NCBI GenBank assembly: GCA_018005585.1
Contig: JAGMZX010000030.1
Location: 1 to 46,408, forward strand
DNA length: 46,408 nucleotides
Direction: 5' to 3'
Source of the DNA: Candidatus Hydrogenedentota bacterium
GTDB taxonomy: Bacteria > Hydrogenedentota > Hydrogenedentia > Hydrogenedentales > JAGMZX01
Shown here: positions 33,147 through 40,944 of the stretch, one piece after another
How the letters are laid out: each line of letters opens with the position of its first letter
Numbering within the stretch: the stretch's first letter is position 1
Program-made: the position numbers and the translations under genes
The notes under the pieces: model-generated
Database searches by the model: none
Seen by the model: only the letters and a program-made list of their open reading frames with translations
Told to the model about the DNA's origin: nothing

Positions 33147-34247
33147 TCACCCCTGGAAGAACTGGGTGATGGCCCGGCACACCGTTTCTACGGCAGACAA
33201 TGGGAGTTCGGGATACAGAGGCAGGGAGAGCGTCTCGCGGCAGGCCTGCTCCGCACGGGGAAACGCGCCCTCGCGATACCCGAGGCTGCCGTAGGCTTCC
33301 TGCAGGTGGATCGGGATAGGATAGTGCATGAGCGTGGCGATGCCTTGCTGTGCCAGGAACGCGCGCAACGCGTCGCGCCGGGGCGCGCGCACCGCGAACA
33401 GGTGATAATTGTGCCGCGCCCACGGCGCCTCGAAAGGCAGGGTGACAGGCAGGCCCGCCAAGCCTTGCTGATACGCGCGCGCCCGTTCGCGCCGCGCGGC
33501 ATTCCATCGGTCGAGATAAGGCAGTTTCGCGCGCAAGACCGCTGCCTGCAATTCGTCCAGTCGGCTGTTCACGCCTTCGATGCCGTGGCGATACCGTTCG
33601 CGTTCCCCGTAATTGCGCAGCATGCGCACCCGTTCGTCCACCGCGGGGTCGTTGGTCGCGATGGCCCCGGCGTCGCCGAAGGCGCCGAGGTTCTTCGTCG
33701 GATAGAAACTGAACGCCGCCGCGTCGCCCAGCGTGCCGCACTTGCGACCTTTATAGGCTGCGCCGTGAGCTTGCGCGCAATCCTCGATCACGAAAACGCC
33801 TCGTTCGCGCGCCGTGGCCAGAATCGGGGCCATGTCGCAGGGATGGCCGTACAGATGAACCGGAACCACCGCCTTGGTCTTGGGCGTAATAGCCCGCGCA
33901 ACCGCCGCCGGGTCGATCGTGCACGTGCGGGGGTCGATGTCCGCGGGCACGGGTCTTGCCCCTGCCGAGGCGACGCCCGCCGCTGTGGGCACGCATGTGT
34001 TCGCGGGGATAATTACCTCGTCGCCAGGTTTCACGCCAACGGCGGCCAGGGCCAGGTGCAGCGCCGAGGTGCCTGAGCCGACGCCGGCAACGCAGCCCGC
34101 GCCGAGATACGTTGCGAACTCGTGCTCGAAGGCGCGGCCTTCCTCGCCCAGGACGAACCACGCGCGCGCCAGCACCCGGTCCATGGCCGCGCGCAATTCG
34201 GGTTCCAGGTCGCGAACCTGCTGTTCGAGTTCGAAAAAAGGGATCAT
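33147..34247 (-). CDS. DegT/DnrJ/EryC1/StrS-family sugar aminotransferase
   Basis: 366 aa, family-typical length. PLP enzyme of fold type I: GSGTSALHLAL phosphate-binding loop, Asp156 in VIEDCAQAHGA contacting the pyridine nitrogen, and Lys185 in SFYPTKNLGAFGDAG forming the Schiff base. PANTCVPTA and the C-terminal MHYPIPIHLQEAY are characteristic. It converts a nucleotide-linked keto-sugar to an amino sugar using glutamate or glutamine, usually for lipopolysaccharide, S-layer glycan or capsule. Its ATG (34247) is six bases from the stop of the upstream glycosyltransferase, so both probably serve the same envelope glycan. Stop lies 46 nt before the JAMM-helicase start. Confidence 0.95.
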   Translation of the reverse strand: MIPFFELEQQVRDLEPELRAAMDRVLARAWFVLGEEGRAFEHEFATYLGAGCVAGVGSGTSALHLALAAVGVKPGDEVIIPANTCVPTAAGVASAGARPVPADIDPRTCTIDPAAVARAITPKTKAVVPVHLYGHPCDMAPILATARERGVFVIEDCAQAHGAAYKGRKCGTLGDAAAFSFYPTKNLGAFGDAGAIATNDPAVDERVRMLRNYGERERYRHGIEGVNSRLDELQAAVLRAKLPYLDRWNAARRERARAYQQGLAGLPVTLPFEAPWARHNYHLFAVRAPRRDALRAFLAQQGIATLMHYPIPIHLQEAYGSLGYREGAFPRAEQACRETLSLPLYPELPLSAVETVCRAITQFFQG

Positions 34248-34253
34248 GACCGT

Positions 34254-34970
34254 CTACACTTCCCGGCGCAGCAGTACAAGGCGCACCCATAACGCCGTCA
34301 GTTGACGGGCTACCCTCAGAATCCGCCGCAGTTGAAAGAACTGCGACTTGCCGTGGGCGCGCTGGAAATGATGCACGGGCACTTCTTTCACGCGGAAGCC
34401 CTGACGTTGTATCTTCGCCATCATTTCGCAGCAGATCACGCCGCTGTTGCTCACCAGCGTGACCTTGTCCAGTGCGCTGCGCCGGATCAGCCGGAAATCG
34501 CAATCCACGTCGCGCAGGCGCAGGCCAAAAGCGAACTTGACGATATAGTGATAGATCCGGCCGATGATGCGCCTGTACATGGGGTCGTTTCGGGTAATCT
34601 TGTAACCTTGCACTACGTCGATTTCGGGACCTGCCTCTCGCAGCAGCACGTCGAGTTCGCGCACGTCGTACTGCGCGTCGCCGTCGGTATAGAAGATCCA
34701 TTCGCGTGTTGCGGCTGCAAAGCCACTTCGCAACGCGCCGCCGTAGCCGCGGTTTTTCTCATGCCGGACGACCCGGACGTTGGGGTAGCGGCGCACGATT
34801 TCTTCGAGGAGCTCGCCGGTGTGTTCGCCGCTGCCGTCATCCACCAGGGTTATGTCATAGTCGAGGCCAAGACGTTCCGCCGTCTGGACCGTGAACATCA
34901 CCATTGAACCCATGGTGCCCCAATCGTTATAGCAAGGATAAAAGATGGAAACAGAGAACTGATTACTCAC
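34254..34970 (-). CDS. Family 2 glycosyltransferase (polyprenyl-phosphate sugar transferase type)
   Basis: 238 aa; GTG start at 34970 (VSNQFSVSIFYPCYND), no strong ribosome site. GT-A fold: the DDG motif in ITLVDDGSGEHTGELLEE binds the nucleotide sugar, KNRGYGGALRSGF follows, and the metal-binding DxD-type motif is in YTDGDAQYD. DVDCDFRLIRRSAL and a basic/hydrophobic C-terminus (LTALWVRLVLLRREV) resemble dolichol- or undecaprenyl-phosphate mannose/glucose synthases that lack full membrane helices. It probably transfers a sugar to a lipid carrier at the inner leaflet. First gene of the operon glycosyltransferase, aminotransferase, JAMM-helicase, pgi, membrane protein. Confidence 0.92.
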   Translation of the reverse strand: MSNQFSVSIFYPCYNDWGTMGSMVMFTVQTAERLGLDYDITLVDDGSGEHTGELLEEIVRRYPNVRVVRHEKNRGYGGALRSGFAAATREWIFYTDGDAQYDVRELDVLLREAGPEIDVVQGYKITRNDPMYRRIIGRIYHYIVKFAFGLRLRDVDCDFRLIRRSALDKVTLVSNSGVICCEMMAKIQRQGFRVKEVPVHHFQRAHGKSQFFQLRRILRVARQLTALWVRLVLLRREV

Positions 34971-35157
34971 GTTTGCTTTACCCCTCGATACCCAAAATGC
35001 CTCATGCTCCTTGGAACATTTCCACTGCTGTCTTCCAGTTCTGCGTGTTGGCTAATCCTGCATGCCTCACCCGGTATGCCGCGCGGGCTCAGTATACCGG
35101 CGGGGGGCGCGTTGGCAAAACGCCGGGCGCCGTCCCCTGGGAAGCGTTGCGCGAACC

Positions 35158-35166
35158 TGCTACTAT
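35158..35166 (+). promoter_or_regulatory. Extended -10 of the HAD hydrolase gene
   Basis: TGC-TACTAT, hexamer 35161-35166, no -35 in register. Initiation near 35173 leaves about 24 nt before GTG 35197, including GGGAGA. Confidence 0.4.
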
Positions 35167-35196
35167 CTCCGGCGGAGCATCCGGGAGAATCGGACC

Positions 35197-36156
35197 GTGG
35201 CTGCCAAAGGGCTTTTTCTTCAGAATGTGATTGCGTTGATCTGGGACTTCGACAAGACCCTGTCGCCGCAATACATGCAAACTCCGCTGTTCCAAGCGTT
35301 TGGCGTCAACGAGAAGCGCTTCTGGCGCGAAGTGCACGCGCTGCCCGCATACTACGGGCGGGCGGGAGTCCACGTGCAGCCGGACACGTGCTACCTGGGC
35401 CATTTGCTCACCTACGTGCAGGCGGGCCTGCTGCCGGGCCTGACGAACGCTCGCCTGCGTGAACTGGGCGCCGCAATCCGGTTCTTTCCCGGTGTCCCGC
35501 AGCTTTTCGACCGGTTGATCGCCGTTCTTGACCACGCCCAGTTCCGGGAAAGCGACCTGCGGCTCGAACACTATGTCGTCAGCACCGGTCTGGCCGAATT
35601 GATCCGCGGCTCGGCGATCTCGGACCGGCTCGCGGGGGTCTACGCCAGTGAGTTTATCGAGGCGCCCGCCGCGCCGGGCGCTGATTTCGATGGCCTCCCG
35701 GAATCCGGGCCAATCAGCCAGATCGCGACGTTCCTGGACCACACGACGAAGACGCGCGCCCTCTTCGAGATCAACAAAGGCGTCAACAAGCATCCCGAAA
35801 TTACCGTCAACGACATGATTCCGGAAGAAGAGCGGCGCGTGCCCTTCCGGAACATGATCTACATCGCCGATGGCCCGAGTGACATCCCGAGTTTCTCCGT
35901 TGTGCGCAGGAACGGCGGGCTGGCCTACGCGGTGTACGACGCCGCCTCGGACGAACAGTATGAGCAGGCCGTGCGCCTTCATGAAACGCAGCGCGTGGAC
36001 ATGATTGGCCCTGCGGACTACCGGGAAGACAGCCCGACTTCGAAGTGGCTCGCGCTGCAGGTGCGCCGCATCGCTGAACGCATCATGTCGGAGCGCAAGC
36101 GCGCGCTCGAGGGCCGGGTGCGCCCGAGCCCCACGCATATCGCCGATGACGATTGA
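35197..36156 (+). CDS. HAD-superfamily hydrolase
   Basis: 319 aa from GTG 35197 (GGGAGA about ten bases upstream; the open frame starts earlier but without ribosome site). Motif I is ALIWDFDKTLSP with the nucleophile and acid/base aspartates; motif II is YVVSTGLAEL (Ser/Thr); motif IV is MIYIADGPSDIPSF. An alpha-helical cap lies between motif I and II (WREVHALPAYYGRAG, PDTCYLGHLLTY). The order and DFDKTL motif fit a phosphatase such as phosphoserine phosphatase-like HADs, but the length and the ELINKG-type insert (EINKGVNKHPEITVNDM) belong to an uncharacterised subfamily. Cytoplasmic phosphomonoesterase is the most likely activity. Stop is followed 44 nt later by a glycosyltransferase. Confidence 0.88.
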   Translation: MAAKGLFLQNVIALIWDFDKTLSPQYMQTPLFQAFGVNEKRFWREVHALPAYYGRAGVHVQPDTCYLGHLLTYVQAGLLPGLTNARLRELGAAIRFFPGVPQLFDRLIAVLDHAQFRESDLRLEHYVVSTGLAELIRGSAISDRLAGVYASEFIEAPAAPGADFDGLPESGPISQIATFLDHTTKTRALFEINKGVNKHPEITVNDMIPEEERRVPFRNMIYIADGPSDIPSFSVVRRNGGLAYAVYDAASDEQYEQAVRLHETQRVDMIGPADYREDSPTSKWLALQVRRIAERIMSERKRALEGRVRPSPTHIADDD

Positions 36157-36185
36157 AGGCGGTCTATCAGAGCGGCGCGGCCTGC

Positions 36186-36194
36186 TGCTATACT
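36186..36194 (+). promoter_or_regulatory. Extended -10 placed for leaderless transcription of the second GT2 gene
   Basis: TGC-TATACT (hexamer 36189-36194) ends six bases before ATG 36201, so the expected +1 coincides with the start codon. No ribosome site precedes this ATG, which is consistent with a leaderless mRNA. The nine bases are identical to the miaB element. Confidence 0.45.
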
Positions 36195-36200
36195 GGCGGC

Positions 36201-37532
36201 ATGAGACCTCCCCTTGTCTACGTGCTCGTCATCAACTGGAACGGCCTCGAACATCTTGAGGAGTGCTTCGCGTCGCTGCTCGCGTGCCCGTACCCGAGCA
36301 TCCGGTTCTTCCTCATTGATAACGCGAGCACGGACGGTTCCGTAGCCTTCGTGCGGGACCGCTTTGGCTCAGACGAGCGCGTCGTTGTCCTGCAATGCCC
36401 GAGAAACCTCGGGTGGAGCGGCGGGAACAACGTGGGCCTGCGCCGCGCGCTCGAGGACGGCGCGGATTACGCGTTCCTGCTCAACAACGATACCGCTACC
36501 GCGCCAGACGCGATTCCGGAATTGGTCGCAACGGCGGAGGCGCGCCCCGAAATTGGCGCGCTGGCGCCGAAAATGCTCCTCTTCGACCAGCCGTTTCTGC
36601 TCAACTCGCTGGGGCTCGAATGCTCGATCATCGCGTCCAGCTGGGACCGCGGGCTTGGCCGGGTCGACGGGCCGCACTGGGACTTGCCCGGGCAAACCAT
36701 CGGCGTCTGCGGGGGCGCCTGGTTCCTGCGTGCGGCCGCGCTGCGCAAGACGGGCCTCTTGCCCGAAGATTTCGACATATACCTGGACGACCTGGACCTG
36801 TGCCTGCGCTTGTGGGATGGCGGCTATGAAGTGTGGACGTGCCCCGCCGCGCGTGTCCGGCACAAGTTCGGCGCGACCTACGGACAAGGCGAACGCGCGC
36901 GCCGCAAATACTTCCTCAGCACGCGCAACCGGTTCCGGCTCATGTTGCGGAATTTTCCCTGGTCGCGTATGGCCGCCTGTTTCCCCGCGATTGTGCTGGG
37001 CGAGTGCCGCGCCGTGGGCCGGGCGCTGCTCGATAAGGAATACTGGCGGGCAGGCCTTCATGCCCGCGCATGGCTTGACGCGCCCCTCTATGTCCCGCAC
37101 GCGCTCGCCGAACGCGCACGGCGCAGAAGGGCCGGCCTGGTGCGCGGGCGTTTCTGGCCGCTGGTGCGGCGGCGCCCGCTCTTTTGTCCCCGCATCCCGT
37201 TGCCGGAACGCGGCTGGTACCCCGAAATCGCGCATCAGGGCCGCCGGCTGCGGCCCATGTCCGCGCGCGCCTGGGAGGAAGTGCCGCCGGGGCGTTTGCG
37301 GCTTCTGCACGGCAATTGCTATCCTGCCCTCGGTCCCACCGAGGTGGTGGTTCGCGCCGAAGGCGCGGAACTCGCCCGTCTTTCCACAACCAGCTTGGAA
37401 GAGACGCGTGTGGAAGCGCGGGCCGGCCGGCTCGAGTTCGAGTCACGGCGGGTTTTCACGGCGCAGGAAACGGGCGCGGAGGTTGACCTGGGCGGCTGGA
37501 TAGGCATTGAACGGCTTGATACGCATGAGTGA
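36201..37532 (+). CDS. Family 2 glycosyltransferase (rhamnosyltransferase-like) with C-terminal beta domain
   Basis: 443 aa from ATG 36201 (MRPPLVYVLVINWNG, the usual opening of this group); a TTG at 36153 is less likely. GT-A motifs: FLIDNASTDGSVAF, NLGWSGGNNVGL, the DxD-type LLNNDTATAP, and GGAWFLRAAALRKTGLLPEDFDIYLDDLDLCLRL with the ED/DDLDLC catalytic region. This matches WbbL-type rhamnosyl- and related transferases acting on lipid-linked glycans. Residues 330-443 form an added beta-rich domain (LRLLHGNCYPALGPTEVV to the end) not needed for the fold. It ends in an eight-base ATGAGTGA overlap with an in-frame ATG of the next gene. Acceptor and donor unknown. Confidence 0.92.
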   Translation: MRPPLVYVLVINWNGLEHLEECFASLLACPYPSIRFFLIDNASTDGSVAFVRDRFGSDERVVVLQCPRNLGWSGGNNVGLRRALEDGADYAFLLNNDTATAPDAIPELVATAEARPEIGALAPKMLLFDQPFLLNSLGLECSIIASSWDRGLGRVDGPHWDLPGQTIGVCGGAWFLRAAALRKTGLLPEDFDIYLDDLDLCLRLWDGGYEVWTCPAARVRHKFGATYGQGERARRKYFLSTRNRFRLMLRNFPWSRMAACFPAIVLGECRAVGRALLDKEYWRAGLHARAWLDAPLYVPHALAERARRRRAGLVRGRFWPLVRRRPLFCPRIPLPERGWYPEIAHQGRRLRPMSARAWEEVPPGRLRLLHGNCYPALGPTEVVVRAEGAELARLSTTSLEETRVEARAGRLEFESRRVFTAQETGAEVDLGGWIGIERLDTHE

Positions 37533-37563
37533 TAACGAACAAGCAACCGGAGGAACCGGTCCC

Positions 37564-38427
37564 ATGCCGGCCGACGCCGCCGTGCGGCTCATGCTGGCGA
37601 GGGGATGCGTCGAAGCGGCGCTCAATGCGTGCCTGCCGCCCGCGGCGGAGGAGCCGCGGCGGGTGCATGAGGCGATGCGTTATGCCGCGCTCGGCGGCGG
37701 CAAACGGTTGCGGCCCCTGTTGCTGCTCGGCGTCTGTGACCTGGCTGCCGCTGAGTGGAACCAGGGGTTGGACGCCGCCTGCGCCATCGAGTTGTCCCAC
37801 GCCGCATCGCTCATCCTCGATGACTTGCCCTGTATGGACGACGCGCAACAGCGGCGCGGCCGCGCCTGCACCCACATTCAGTACGGGGAAGCGACCGCGA
37901 TCCTGGCCGCGATTGGGATGCTTGCGCGCGCCTTTGAACTGCTCGCGCGGAACGCACAGGCTGTGCGCCCTGCCTGCGCCGCCGAGGCATTGGGCGCGCT
38001 TGCGGCCGCCGTGGGCACGCGCGGCCTCGTGTGCGGCCAACACATCGACCTCGCGTTGACGGGATGCAAGCTTTCCCTCAACGAGTTGGAGCGAGAGCAC
38101 CGGCTCAAGGCGGGGGTTCTGTTCCTGGCGGCGGTGCGCATACCGGCTCTCTTGCTGGACCTGCAAAGCGGTGTCGTACAGGGATTGGAGGACTACGCGA
38201 GGAACCTGGGCCTTGCGTTTCAGGTCGTGGACGACCTTCTGGACGCGCGCGCGCCGCGCGAAGACGCGGGCAAGACGACCTTTGAAACCCATCTGGGCGC
38301 ATCGGGCGCGTGCGCCCGCGTGCACGTTTTGCTCGATCAAGCCGTAGATGCGCTTCGGCCCCTGGGCGGAGACGTATCCATACTGCGACGGATTGCGGAG
38401 TATGTCCGGGCAAGTATCCAATCATAG
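37564..38427 (+). CDS. Polyprenyl (farnesyl/geranylgeranyl) diphosphate synthase
   Basis: 287 aa from ATG 37564, which has GGAGG ten bases upstream; ATG 37525, overlapping the previous stop, would add 13 residues. All-helical prenyltransferase: GGGKRLRPLLL at the start of the catalytic core, first Asp-rich motif LILDDLPCMDD, RRGRACTH, and second Asp-rich motif FQVVDDLLD. HIDLAL replaces the more common Q-DL motif. It condenses isopentenyl diphosphate with allylic diphosphates. The residues before the first motif (SHAASLI) lack bulky Phe/Tyr at the -5 position, which tends to allow C20 or longer chains; this is inference. It may supply the lipid carrier used by the adjacent glycosyltransferases. 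Overlaps the following gene by 26 bases. Confidence 0.93.
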   Translation: MPADAAVRLMLARGCVEAALNACLPPAAEEPRRVHEAMRYAALGGGKRLRPLLLLGVCDLAAAEWNQGLDAACAIELSHAASLILDDLPCMDDAQQRRGRACTHIQYGEATAILAAIGMLARAFELLARNAQAVRPACAAEALGALAAAVGTRGLVCGQHIDLALTGCKLSLNELEREHRLKAGVLFLAAVRIPALLLDLQSGVVQGLEDYARNLGLAFQVVDDLLDARAPREDAGKTTFETHLGASGACARVHVLLDQAVDALRPLGGDVSILRRIAEYVRASIQS

Positions 38428-40750
38428 ACGCCGTGTCCTGGTGCGCGGGGCAATCATCGGTCTCCTGATGGCGCTGGCGGCGATGCTGGGATTGTGGCTC
38501 GGCGAACTGTCCGTGCCGGAAGCGCCGCCGCCGGAAGTGGCGCCGCCGCCCGCGCCCGGACTGTCTGGGGGGCGTCCGGCCGCGGCGGCACCCGTAATGG
38601 ACGCGAATGCGCCGCCGCTGTACTTCTTTGCAGAACCCGAGCGCGGCGGCGAATGGTCCATTGTCGAGGCGGAAATCGGCATGGCCGCGAAGACCGGCCT
38701 GCACCGCTACGTGGCGGCGGTCAGCCTGCCTTGGGCGGGCGAGACGGATTGCAGCGCATTGCTGGAACCGGCGGCGCACATTATCCAGGCCGACCCGCGG
38801 GCCGCGCTGCTGCTGAAAGTCAACCTGAATCCCACGGACGAGTGGCTGCGCGCGAACATGGACCATGCGGCGCGTATTGGCGGTCAAACGCGCCGTTACC
38901 CCACACCTGCGTCGCCCGTCTGGCTCGACGCCGCGCGCGCGGCGCTGGCCACGCTCATGGCGGCGCTGGAAGAAGACGCGTTCAAGGACCGCGTTATTGG
39001 GCTGGTCCTGTGCGCGCTGCAAGACGGGGCGTGGCAGCGGCCGGGCTGGGACGACTCCCCCGCGAATCTGAACGGGTTTCGCGCATGGTTGCGAGGGCAA
39101 TACGTGCAGGACGAACCGCTGCGCGAGGCTTGGGGGAATGCCGAGGTGACGATCGACACCGCGGCGATTCCGCAAGTTCTGGAGCCCGCGGCCACGGAAT
39201 CCGTTTTCTATGCGCTTCCGGAACAGGCATCTTATTCCGATTTTCTGCGCTATACGGCGGAAAGCACCGCGGATGCCATCGCGGCGCTGTGCGTGCACGT
39301 AAAAAGCGCCGCCAAGGCGCCCGTGAAGGTCTTCGCGCCGTACGGCTATACCTATGAGCTGCTTCGCAACGATACCGGGCATCTGGGCCTCGGCGTGGTA
39401 ATCGCCAGCGACCTGGACGGCTTCGTCGCGCCCATTTCCTACGCGAACCGCGGACTCGGCGGCGCGGGAAGCTTCATGGGGCCTGTGACGAGCGTGCTGT
39501 TTCACGGCAAGGAATGGCTGGTGGTGGACGATACGCGCACCGGCGTCGCGCGCGACCCGGAAACGGGGGAGATTGCGCGCATGAAGGGCCTGCGCAGCGA
39601 GGATGTCTTCAACGTGCAGCGGCGCAACTTTGCCTCGGCGCTAATCATGGGCCTCGGGGTCGTCTGGTCGGACCCCGAGGGCAAGGGTTGGCTCCACGAC
39701 GAAGAGCAATGGGAAGAATTTGGCCTGATGTATCAGGCGTACGCGAACGTCCTGGCGAAGGAGCGCGAGCCTGCTGCGGAAGCAGTCGCGGAAACCGGCG
39801 ACCCTGCGTGGGGCGTTCCCCCGTTCCCGCACGCGCGCAGTCTGGCCGTCGTCGTAGACGAAATCAGCCGTTTCTATCAGCGATGCGACGAGACCGTGAA
39901 TGAATTGCTCCTGCATCAGACGGTGGATGCCGCCCTGCGCAGCGGCATGCCGACCCGGTTTTGCCTCCTCCAGGACGTTCTCGACGACCGCATGGCGCCC
40001 GCGCCGGTGTACCTCTTCCTCAACGCGTTCTTCTTGCCGGATGACGACCGGAAGCGGCTGCACGAAATACTCACCCGTGAACAGGCGTCGGCCATCTGGA
40101 TGTACGCGCCCGGTTACCTGAACGGGCGCGAAGACGCGGCGAATATCAGCGCCACGACACAAATGGAGGTAAAGCAGTTCGACGGAGCCGCCAGGAGCGG
40201 CTCGTATTCCGTATTGCCCGGGCCCTGGGCGGCGCAGGACGCGCCTTTCGGACAAGCCCAGGACTGGGCGCCATTGTTCTATATCGACGACCCGGATGTC
40301 GACGTACTCGCGAAGTACGTGGACTCCGGCAAGGCCAGTCTGGGCATCAAGTTTCTGGACGAAGGCTGGACCTCCGTGTATGTGGCGGAGCCGCTTCTGA
40401 CGCCGCCCGTGCTCCGGGAGATCCTGCGTATTCTCGAGCAACCGATGTGTTTTCGCGAGGGTGCGTACGGCTTTTTCGACGCCGCCTGGATGGGCCGCGG
40501 TCTTCTCGCCGTCCATTCGCAGGAAAGCGGCGAGCGCGTGATGGACCTGAGCCGCTACTACGACGTGCAGGACCTGTTCGACGCCCGTATCGGCTGGCCC
40601 CAGAAGCGCTCATTTGTCATGAATCTCACTATCGGCGAGACGCGTCTGATGCAGCTCACGCCGCTGCCTCTCTCCGCTTACGGTCAAACGGAGCAGGCCG
40701 CCGAGGGCGAGGCGGCCGAGGGGGAGTCCGTCGTCACGGGCGAGTCGTAG
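38402..40750 (+). CDS. Membrane-anchored GH42-like (beta-galactosidase-like TIM-barrel) protein
   Basis: 782 aa from ATG 38402, inside the end of the prenyl synthase gene (26-base overlap). An Arg-rich start and one membrane helix (about 13-34, IIGLLMALAAMLGLWLG) are followed by a Pro/Ala-rich stalk (38-65). The barrel region includes FRAWLRGQYVQDEPLREAWGNAEVTIDTA, a pattern typical of GH42 enzymes, and ALIMGLGVVWSDPEGKGWL. A second half (about 480-750) resembles the class I glutamine-amidotransferase-like trimerisation domain plus beta domain of that family. The acid/base and nucleophile Glu cannot be fixed by eye. The end is low-complexity (EGEAAEGES). The likely role is a surface-tethered glycosidase, activity unproven. 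Confidence 0.75.
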   Translation: MSGQVSNHRRRVLVRGAIIGLLMALAAMLGLWLGELSVPEAPPPEVAPPPAPGLSGGRPAAAAPVMDANAPPLYFFAEPERGGEWSIVEAEIGMAAKTGLHRYVAAVSLPWAGETDCSALLEPAAHIIQADPRAALLLKVNLNPTDEWLRANMDHAARIGGQTRRYPTPASPVWLDAARAALATLMAALEEDAFKDRVIGLVLCALQDGAWQRPGWDDSPANLNGFRAWLRGQYVQDEPLREAWGNAEVTIDTAAIPQVLEPAATESVFYALPEQASYSDFLRYTAESTADAIAALCVHVKSAAKAPVKVFAPYGYTYELLRNDTGHLGLGVVIASDLDGFVAPISYANRGLGGAGSFMGPVTSVLFHGKEWLVVDDTRTGVARDPETGEIARMKGLRSEDVFNVQRRNFASALIMGLGVVWSDPEGKGWLHDEEQWEEFGLMYQAYANVLAKEREPAAEAVAETGDPAWGVPPFPHARSLAVVVDEISRFYQRCDETVNELLLHQTVDAALRSGMPTRFCLLQDVLDDRMAPAPVYLFLNAFFLPDDDRKRLHEILTREQASAIWMYAPGYLNGREDAANISATTQMEVKQFDGAARSGSYSVLPGPWAAQDAPFGQAQDWAPLFYIDDPDVDVLAKYVDSGKASLGIKFLDEGWTSVYVAEPLLTPPVLREILRILEQPMCFREGAYGFFDAAWMGRGLLAVHSQESGERVMDLSRYYDVQDLFDARIGWPQKRSFVMNLTIGETRLMQLTPLPLSAYGQTEQAAEGEAAEGESVVTGES

Positions 40751-40853
40751 CATCGCGCGGGGTCTTTGAAATCCGCCCGGGAGCGGAAACATGTCTCGAT
40801 TCGCCGCCGCGTCGTGACGTTTCGCGGAGACGGCGGCACGCAATCTGACTTTG

Positions 40854-40882
40854 TTGTCAGGGAGGATGCTTTGCGCTACCAT
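40854..40882 (+). promoter_or_regulatory. Promoter upstream of the FucI-like gene
   Basis: TTGTCA (40854-40859), a 17-nt spacer and TACCAT (40877-40882): five and four matches to the sigma70 consensus with optimal spacing. Initiation near 40889 gives a leader of about 56 nt. It separates the Tat-protein genes from the glycosyltransferase/prenyl synthase run. Confidence 0.5.
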
Positions 40883-40944
40883 GGGACGCGGTGGGAGGAG
40901 CCGGCGGGCATGCAACTGCGCCGGGTGCGCGGAAAGGGACTGCC

